From positions 1-11,516 of the forward strand of contig JALNVJ010000034.1 in the NCBI GenBank assembly GCA_023227645.1: a DNA stretch of 11,516 nucleotides, given 5' to 3'. Below the pieces are notes generated by a model. It made no database searches, had not been told where the DNA came from, and was given only the letters and a program-made list of their open reading frames with translations. The position numbers were made by a program, and so were the translations under genes. Of the stretch, positions 6,719-11,516 are shown one piece after another; the first letter of the stretch is position 1; every line of letters begins with the position of its first letter. The stretch comes from Bacteroidales bacterium. GTDB lineage: Bacteria; Bacteroidota; Bacteroidia; Bacteroidales; P3.

Positions 6719-7558
6719 ATGAATCGTCAGAACTTAATTGAATTAATAAAGAGAAAGAAATCATTTCTATGTGTTGGACTTGATTCCGATATAAATAAGA
6801 TCCCCAACCATCTTCTTAAAGAGGAAGATCCAATATTTTCTTTTAATAAGGCAATTATTGATGCTACACTTCCCTACACTGTTGCTTATAAACCTAATCT
6901 TGCCTTCTATGAAAGTAATGGAATAAAAGGACTTATTTCTCTAAAAAAGACAATGGATTATTTGTCAGGATTTAAAAAAGAATGTTTCACTATTGCTGAT
7001 GCTAAAAGAGGAGATATAGGAAACACTTCTGAACAATATGCTAAGGCATTCTTAGATCCAAGTGGAGATTTCAACTTCGATTCAATGACAATAGCTCCAT
7101 ATATGGGAGAAGACTCGGTTAAGCCTTTTACTATTTATCCTGACAAATGGGTTATACTTCTTGCTCTAACATCAAATAAAGGCGCAAGTGATTTTCAGTT
7201 TAGAAAAGACGAGAGAGGAATTAGTTTATTTGAAGATGTTTTAATAAAGAGTCAAAATTGGGGAAATAGTGATAATCTAATGTTTGTTTGTGGAGCAACC
7301 CAAGCAACAATGTTTACAAGAATTAGAGAATTAGCACCAAATAGCTTCCTATTAGTTCCCGGAGTAGGTGCACAGGGAGGATCTTTAGAGGAAGTTTCAA
7401 AATATGGAATGACTAAAGATTGTGGGATTTTGGTAAACTCTTCAAGAGCAATTATATTTGCCGATAAAACTCCAAACTTTGCAGTTAGAGCAAAAGAGGA
7501 AGCAACGAAAGTTCAGGAGGAAATGGCAAAATATATGCTTATATATATGAATGAATAA
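6719..7558 (+). CDS. pyrF: Orotidine 5'-phosphate decarboxylase, type 2
   Basis: 279 residues from ATG 6719, three bases after the lipB stop. PyrF decarboxylates orotidine monophosphate to UMP, the last step of de novo pyrimidine synthesis, in the cytosol. The length and motifs are those of the longer type 2 subfamily: FLCVGLDSD (16-24), AYKPNLAFYE (56-65), the catalytic D-x-K-x-x-D array in DAKRGDIGNT (Asp94, Lys96, Asp99), IAPYMGEDSV (125-134), the phosphate-binding loop VPGVGAQGG (213-221) and NSSRAI (240-245). The last eight bases overlap the start of the next gene: the final codons AAT-GAA-TAA contain its ATG, an arrangement that allows translational coupling. Confidence 0.97.
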   Translation: MNRQNLIELIKRKKSFLCVGLDSDINKIPNHLLKEEDPIFSFNKAIIDATLPYTVAYKPNLAFYESNGIKGLISLKKTMDYLSGFKKECFTIADAKRGDIGNTSEQYAKAFLDPSGDFNFDSMTIAPYMGEDSVKPFTIYPDKWVILLALTSNKGASDFQFRKDERGISLFEDVLIKSQNWGNSDNLMFVCGATQATMFTRIRELAPNSFLLVPGVGAQGGSLEEVSKYGMTKDCGILVNSSRAIIFADKTPNFAVRAKEEATKVQEEMAKYMLIYMNE

Positions 7559-10500
7559 GTTTTTAAATATATTTATTTTTTTATTGGTCAATTTATTTGG
7601 GGTTTCTGTATTCTCTCAGAGCTACAATATGCTTATTTCTAATTATTCAGAAATTGTCACTAATAGTGGAACACTATATGATAATGGAGGCAACTTGGGT
7701 AATTATGCAACAAGGGTTAATGCTAAAACAACTATAATCCCTGCAACTCAAGGGACGAGAATAATATTAAAAGGGACATATGATATTGAAGACTATAATA
7801 GGACGAAACTCATTATCTATGATGGAGATACAAATTCAAATGCAAAGCTATTTGAAAACTCAATCACAAGCTCAGGAAATATTAATGTTAAATCGACTAC
7901 TGGACCTATAACAATTGTTTTTATGGTCGATTCGGATAATCCTAAAACTGGATTTGAATTATTGATTAGTGTTTGTGATATATGCCCCCCTATTCCCCAA
8001 ATAAATATTAATGTCTTAAACGATAGTACAACATTAATTACTTGGAACCGCACCACAGCTGGTCAAGAATGGATTATAGAATATAACAACAAGTGTAATT
8101 TTTCATTTGGCAATGGAACATTATTAGCAACTAACGATACAAGTATAATTCTTTCGCATCTTGAACATTGTTCAAACTATGGAATAAGATTATATACTCC
8201 TTGCGACACAGCAGAGAATTCTTGCATAAGAGATATTCCGAAAAAATGTTGGATACAATGTCAATGCGCCCTACCAATAACCTTTGGCGCAACATCAACA
8301 AAAGACAGTATAAATACTTATTGGACTTATCCCAATAACGATATTGAATGGACAGTAATTCTTTTATTTAATGGAGAAATAATTGATTCATTAACAACAA
8401 CAAACCACTTTGCAACTTTTGATAGTTTAAGTCCAATGGCATGCTTTGAGGTTATGATTTTTAATAATTGTCATAATGTCCCATTGGATTCTATTTGTAG
8501 AATCAAACATCTTAGCATATGCACAAAATGTCCTTGCCCTGGAATTATTAGCTCAAATTTCATATCATATCCTAATTCCATTGAGATTAACTGGAAAGAA
8601 CCTAACGACACAATTGAATGGACCGTTGAATTGTACCAAGATACTTTATTGATATCAACTATAATAACTAACGACACAACAGCATTTTTTGATGGGTTAA
8701 CCCCTAATACTCTGTATAGCTATATTATCTATAACAATTGTAACGATTCGATTATCTGCTCTTCTAGAGAATATTTTTGGACTAAATGTGCTTGCCCTAT
8801 AGCATATAATATTGTTATTTCTAATGTTTATAATGGGAATGTTTTGATTTCTTGGGATAATGATCCTAGCTCTCCTGGTTGGATAGTCCGCTGGAATAGA
8901 AAGGGAACAACTAATTATCACTTCGACACTACAATAACTAATTATATCACCCTCCCTATTGCTGACACTATAGGATACTATGACTTAGTAATTTTCACTT
9001 ATTGTGATGATTTGATTACGAGATGTTCTAATTCAATTGAATTTATTAATATAGAGACTGCAGGCAATTGCATGAACTATACTGATTTAAAATCAACAAA
9101 TGTAACTGCAACCTATGGAATTTACACTTCTCCTTATATGTATAACGGTTTAATTGACACAGGATATTTAGATATCAATAGTCGCCATACGGTTCATTTT
9201 GACACATCTCAAAGAGATTTAAGAACAAATAATATCTTAAGGACAATTCCAAAAGGAGAAATGGCATCTGTTAGATTAGGCAATTGGGATATTGGAGCTC
9301 AGGCTGAAAGTTTAACTTATAGGTATAAGGTCGATACTAATAATTATGACATAATGATGCTTAAATATGCAATTGTTCTAGAAGACCCAAATCATACTCC
9401 ACAAAACCAACCTCGTTTTACCTTAGAAATTTTAAACGAAAATAATATACTTATAGATTCCATTTGTGGCTTTGCGGATTTTATTGCAAACACTAATTTA
9501 GGGTGGAATACTGTATCGGGTTCAAATGTTATATGGAAAGATTGGACATCAGTAGGTTTTGATATTTCTCAATACCATGGTCAGATAATTAAAGTGAGAT
9601 TAACTACTTATGATTGTGGAGAAGGCGGTCATTTTGGATATGCCTACTATACCTTAAATTGCGACAGGAAAGGAGTAACCTCAACAGCTTGTGGCGAAAC
9701 TCAAACAAATATATTTATGGCACCAGAGGGATTTAACTACCAATGGTTTTCTTCCTCAAATTCCAATATAATTCTTTCTAATAAAAGAGTTTTAGAAATA
9801 GTTACCGATAGCTCCCAAAGCTATTTCTGTAGGGTATCTTCATTGGAAAATCCAAACTGTAGCTTTATTATTAATGCTTATGCTGGAAGACGTTTCCCAT
9901 TAGCCGATTTCACCTACACCGTTAATTGGCAACCCTGCTTTTTTGAAGTTAAATTCAAAAATAACAGTAAGATATCATCAGACGGCATCAATCCCCTACC
10001 TTCAGGAATAGGGTGTGAAACAATAAAATGGATTTTCGAAGACCAAGATATTCAATATATAGATAACCCAGTAAAACAATATTCTTCCTCGGGAGACTAT
10101 ATCGTGAAATTAGTTGCTGGGCTTGCCGACAATCAATGCACCGATACCTTAGAAATAGTAATTACTCTTGAGAGTCCAACAGGAATACTAAGAATTATAG
10201 GCGACTCATCCCTTTGCGAAGGAGAAACAACAACCCTTACTGCAACCTTAGAAGGAGATTATAAGTGGAATTCTGGAGAAACAAGTCAATCAATAACAAT
10301 TAAACCCAAAACAGATTTCAACTACATTGTTCAAGTAATGGATACCTCTGGTTGTCCTCATTACGCAAACAGAATGGTATGGGTTCATCCAAATTATAAT
10401 TGGATAAATATCGACGATACTACATGCAATAATTATGAATATAATGCTCAAGGAAGAATTCTTACAGAATCTGGAATATATAAACTAGAATTAACCTCAG

Positions 10501-11132
10501 TTTATGGCTGTGACTCCAATATAATTCTTAACCTAGTCGTTAACCCTTCCTTTTTCGACACAACATATTCAATAATTTGCGACAACCAAGACTATGAATT
10601 TCAAAACATCATATACGATTCCACTGGCCTATATGAAGTTAAATACAATACTATAGCAGGATGTGATAGTGTTTATATCTTAAATTTAATAGTGTATAAA
10701 ACATATAACGATACAATTTTTGCAGATATTTATAAAGGAAATACATATAGGGACTTTGGATTTAATGAAAACACAACAGGTTTTTATACTCATAGTTTAC
10801 AATCATTAAATGGATGCGATAGTAATCTATATCTTGATTTGCAGGTTGACAACATTCTATTCCCTAATTGTGTAACCCCCAATAGTGATGGGATAAATGA
10901 TGTATTTGAGATACATAACCTAATTGAACAAAAAGCTTTTCCTGACAATGAACTAATTATCTATACCCGACAAGGGAAACTTATCTATGAATACAAAAAC
11001 ATTTCAAAGAAAGAAGATTTTTGGTCACCAGTCCAAACAAATACCCCAACAGGAACATATTTTTACCGATTTAGAGGGACAAGGCACGATAAAAGAATAG
11101 ATGTAATTGGAGTTATTGAAGTGATTAAGTAA
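7551..11132 (+). CDS. Giant secreted multidomain protein with T9SS / gliding-motility C-terminal domain
   Basis: 1193 residues; the ATG lies inside the end of pyrF. Residues 1-23 are a signal peptide (hydrophobic core, end VFSQS). About 27-141 look CUB-like (LYDNGGNLGNY at 42-52, LIIYDGD at 87-93). Residues 142-503 hold four diverged fibronectin-III-like repeats, each opening with a paired-cysteine linker near 142, 237, 327 and 413. Residues 507-704 form a beta-rich module ending GYAYYTLNC. Then come an Ig-like part (710-780), a PKD-like domain (783-873), a second Ig-like segment (880-945), and three repeats with the signature GCDS (986-989, 1037-1040, 1088-1091). The end, 1103-1193, is a CHU_C-type domain (TPNSDGIND at 1109-1117, GTYFYRF at 1168-1174) that directs T9SS export. 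It is probably surface-exposed or released. No enzymatic motif is visible; adhesion or matrix binding is a guess from the domains. Confidence 0.9.
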   Translation: MNKFLNIFIFLLVNLFGVSVFSQSYNMLISNYSEIVTNSGTLYDNGGNLGNYATRVNAKTTIIPATQGTRIILKGTYDIEDYNRTKLIIYDGDTNSNAKLFENSITSSGNINVKSTTGPITIVFMVDSDNPKTGFELLISVCDICPPIPQININVLNDSTTLITWNRTTAGQEWIIEYNNKCNFSFGNGTLLATNDTSIILSHLEHCSNYGIRLYTPCDTAENSCIRDIPKKCWIQCQCALPITFGATSTKDSINTYWTYPNNDIEWTVILLFNGEIIDSLTTTNHFATFDSLSPMACFEVMIFNNCHNVPLDSICRIKHLSICTKCPCPGIISSNFISYPNSIEINWKEPNDTIEWTVELYQDTLLISTIITNDTTAFFDGLTPNTLYSYIIYNNCNDSIICSSREYFWTKCACPIAYNIVISNVYNGNVLISWDNDPSSPGWIVRWNRKGTTNYHFDTTITNYITLPIADTIGYYDLVIFTYCDDLITRCSNSIEFINIETAGNCMNYTDLKSTNVTATYGIYTSPYMYNGLIDTGYLDINSRHTVHFDTSQRDLRTNNILRTIPKGEMASVRLGNWDIGAQAESLTYRYKVDTNNYDIMMLKYAIVLEDPNHTPQNQPRFTLEILNENNILIDSICGFADFIANTNLGWNTVSGSNVIWKDWTSVGFDISQYHGQIIKVRLTTYDCGEGGHFGYAYYTLNCDRKGVTSTACGETQTNIFMAPEGFNYQWFSSSNSNIILSNKRVLEIVTDSSQSYFCRVSSLENPNCSFIINAYAGRRFPLADFTYTVNWQPCFFEVKFKNNSKISSDGINPLPSGIGCETIKWIFEDQDIQYIDNPVKQYSSSGDYIVKLVAGLADNQCTDTLEIVITLESPTGILRIIGDSSLCEGETTTLTATLEGDYKWNSGETSQSITIKPKTDFNYIVQVMDTSGCPHYANRMVWVHPNYNWINIDDTTCNNYEYNAQGRILTESGIYKLELTSVYGCDSNIILNLVVNPSFFDTTYSIICDNQDYEFQNIIYDSTGLYEVKYNTIAGCDSVYILNLIVYKTYNDTIFADIYKGNTYRDFGFNENTTGFYTHSLQSLNGCDSNLYLDLQVDNILFPNCVTPNSDGINDVFEIHNLIEQKAFPDNELIIYTRQGKLIYEYKNISKKEDFWSPVQTNTPTGTYFYRFRGTRHDKRIDVIGVIEVIK
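7974..9059 (+). repeat. Four cysteine-punctuated fibronectin-III-like protein repeats
   Basis: This segment of the secreted protein (residues 142-503) contains four units, each introduced by a Cys-x(1-2)-Cys linker (CDIC, CQC, CPC, CAC) at residues 142, 237, 327 and 413. Repeat lengths are about 95, 90, 86 and 90 residues. Shared features are an early [TN]-x-W strand, a W-[IT]-[IV] core, a later L-x-[PH]-x(2-4)-Y or F strand and a C-x-C-rich end. Repeats two and three are most alike (both contain IEWTV). Divergence is high at the DNA level, so this is an old duplication. Confidence 0.65.
10410..10850 (+). repeat. Three tandem GCDS repeats near the C-terminus
   Basis: Residues 954-1100 of the secreted protein contain three units of about 50 residues: a DTT/DTI opening, an aromatic strand (YEYN, YEFQ, YRDFG), an SG/TG-[IL]-Y or TGFY turn, and then GCDS followed by an alternating hydrophobic strand ending in L-x-V. 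The GCDS motifs lie 51 residues apart (986, 1037, 1088). The first two units have a cysteine after the opening (959, 1010) that could pair with the GCDS cysteine; the third has none. They form a stalk just before the T9SS signal domain. Confidence 0.75.
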
Positions 11133-11157
11133 ACCCCATACAATAATAATATCGTTC

Positions 11158-11292
11158 TTATTCAATACGCATAACTACATTGCCTAAATCATCTACAATT
11201 AGATTAATAATAATTGTATTTTCTGGATATAAAACTTGCAAGTAATTTCTATAATGAGTAACTAGTCGCAGCAGTTCTTTATTATTTTTAAC
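11158..11292 (-). pseudogene. Possible gene remnant, 44 codons without a start
   Basis: On the minus strand an open frame of 44 codons runs from just after a TGA (11295-11293) to a TAA (11160-11158). Its translation (including LVTHYRNYLQVLYPENT and LIVDDLGNVVMRIE) has the alternating hydrophobic and charged pattern of a real protein. There is no ATG near its beginning; the only Met is four residues from the end. A neighbouring frame just upstream reads LDELKIIK and would join it if one base were gained or lost near 11278-11290, which suggests a frameshifted, 5'-deleted gene. I do not recognise the family. The alternative is a chance frame in AT-rich DNA. Confidence 0.35.
11194..11222 (+). terminator. 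Weak candidate terminator of the lipB-pyrF unit
   Basis: An 8-bp perfect stem (11194-11201 with 11211-11218) with a 9-base loop is followed by TTTTC. It lies 60 bases after the stop codon of the secreted protein. The stem has only A-T pairs except one, so stability is low and the call is tentative. Confidence 0.3.
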
Positions 11293-11299
11293 TCATCTA

Positions 11300-11352
11300 A
11301 AATTAGAATCGAAAGGTAGTATCCCAAAAAGTGTGTAAGAAGGTTCTAATTT
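11300..11352. repeat. Inverted repeat enclosing a GGTAGTATCCC...GTGTGTAAG segment
   Basis: AAATTAGAA (11300-11308) pairs perfectly with TTCTAATTT (11344-11352) around a 35-base loop. The loop holds GGTAGTATCCCAAAAAGTG (11315-11333) followed by TGTAAG, which recalls terminal sequences of some IS256-like insertion sequences from memory only. No transposase is present in the window, so this may be a lone element end or a simple RNA hairpin. Confidence 0.35.
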
Positions 11353-11359
11353 CGTAGTG

Positions 11360-11367
11360 CAAAGTTA
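11360..11367 (-). promoter_or_regulatory. Orphan promoter -7 box without an intact gene
   Basis: The minus strand reads TAACTTTG (11367-11360), an exact TAnnTTTG followed by the CA often seen at such promoters. The -33 position is not a good match. Transcription would start near 11355, right at the inverted repeat 11344-11352/11300-11308, and run leftward through the gene remnant. No intact downstream gene is visible. Confidence 0.4.
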
Positions 11368-11402
11368 ATCATTTTTCTTTTATTTGCTTTTTTTTTGACT
11401 TA

Positions 11403-11457
11403 AAAATAGGCAGAAGTGGAACGGAGGCGTAGCCGTAGTGGAACTTCTGCCTATTTT
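11403..11457 (-). terminator. 15-bp perfect stem with GC-rich loop, likely bidirectional terminator
   Basis: Bases 11403-11417 (AAAATAGGCAGAAGT) pair without mismatch with 11443-11457. On either strand the stem starts with an A run and ends with a T run (TATTTT), the form of a bidirectional intrinsic terminator. On the minus strand it begins about seven bases after a possible stop codon at 11466-11464. The 25-base loop is unusually GC-rich and can form an inner ACGG/CCGT stem (11421-11424 with 11433-11436). Confidence 0.65.
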
Positions 11458-11463
11458 CCCTTC

Positions 11464-11516
11464 CTAATTTTCTTCGTCCCATCTAAATTTCTTTTTCTCA
11501 CATTGTAGATTTGGTA
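11464..11516 (-). CDS. Possible C-terminal end of a minus-strand gene entering from the right
   Basis: From the right edge the minus strand is open in two frames. The preferred one gives about 16 residues ending EKKKFRWDEEN before TAG at 11466-11464; about a quarter of its third positions are G or C, in keeping with this AT-rich DNA. The other ends IRKGK at a TAG inside the hairpin (11453-11451) and has a clearly higher share of G or C in third position. A strong hairpin directly downstream supports a gene ending here. The piece is too short to name a family. Confidence 0.35.
   Translation of the reverse strand, partial: PNLQCEKKKFRWDEEN

Larger units (their letters stand above)
11133..11463. 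other. Low-coding tail after the secreted protein gene
   Basis: These 331 bases hold no convincing intact gene. I see a 44-codon minus-strand frame remnant, an AT-only hairpin (TACAATTA 11194-11201 with TAATTGTA 11211-11218, then TTTTC) that could end the plus-strand unit, an exact palindrome ACTTGCAAGT (11234-11243), an inverted repeat around a GGTAGTATCCC motif (11300-11352), an orphan promoter-like box (11360-11367, minus), and a strong 15-bp stem (11403-11457). They are listed separately where they merit it. Confidence 0.6.

Noticed and set aside
10410..10850. CRISPR-like regular spacing
   Set aside because: The regularity comes from diverged protein repeats within a coding frame; there are no identical DNA repeats.
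11403..11457. An integron attC site
   Set aside because: The stem is perfect, without the bulged extra-helical bases and the GTTRRRY/RYYYAAC core sites expected of attC, and no integron integrase is present.

Overview
The window looks like chromosomal DNA of a low-GC member of the Bacteroidota, probably order Bacteroidales. Four things suggest this. The cluster uppS-bamA-ompH-ompH has the order seen in that phylum. Promoters match the Bacteroidota consensus (TTTG, about 19 bases, TAnnTTTG) and clear Shine-Dalgarno sites are missing. PyrF is the type 2 enzyme. A 1193-residue secreted protein ends in a gliding-motility / type IX secretion (T9SS) C-terminal domain. The assignment is inferred from gene content, not from a database match.

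Layout. (1) 1-839, plus strand: a nearly complete 4Fe-4S protein whose first residues lie before the window, then a candidate terminator. (2) 1072-1156, minus: tRNA-Leu(UAG) with an encoded CCA end, its own consensus promoter and a downstream hairpin. (3) 1255-5743, minus: an outer-membrane biogenesis cluster transcribed uppS, bamA, ompH, ompH. (4) 5744-6037: an AT-rich divergent promoter region. (5) 6038-11132, plus: a tightly packed unit lipB, pyrF and a giant secreted multidomain protein; gaps are 3 bases and then an 8-base overlap. (6) 11133-11516: a low-coding tail with a decayed minus-strand reading-frame remnant, an orphan promoter-like box, a 15-bp inverted repeat and probably the last codons of a minus-strand gene running in from the right.

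How the genes fit together. UppS makes the C55 lipid carrier for cell-wall and surface polysaccharides. BamA inserts outer-membrane beta-barrels, and the two OmpH/Skp-like proteins are probable periplasmic chaperones, so region 3 is an envelope-building unit. LipB supplies octanoyl groups for lipoate synthesis and PyrF completes UMP synthesis; both are housekeeping enzymes. The giant protein coupled to them is probably exported through T9SS and anchored on the surface or released; its role is unknown.

I found no CRISPR array, prophage, toxin-antitoxin pair or clear new defence system. The most unusual material is the architecture and coupling of the secreted protein and the unexplained structure in the last 380 bases.
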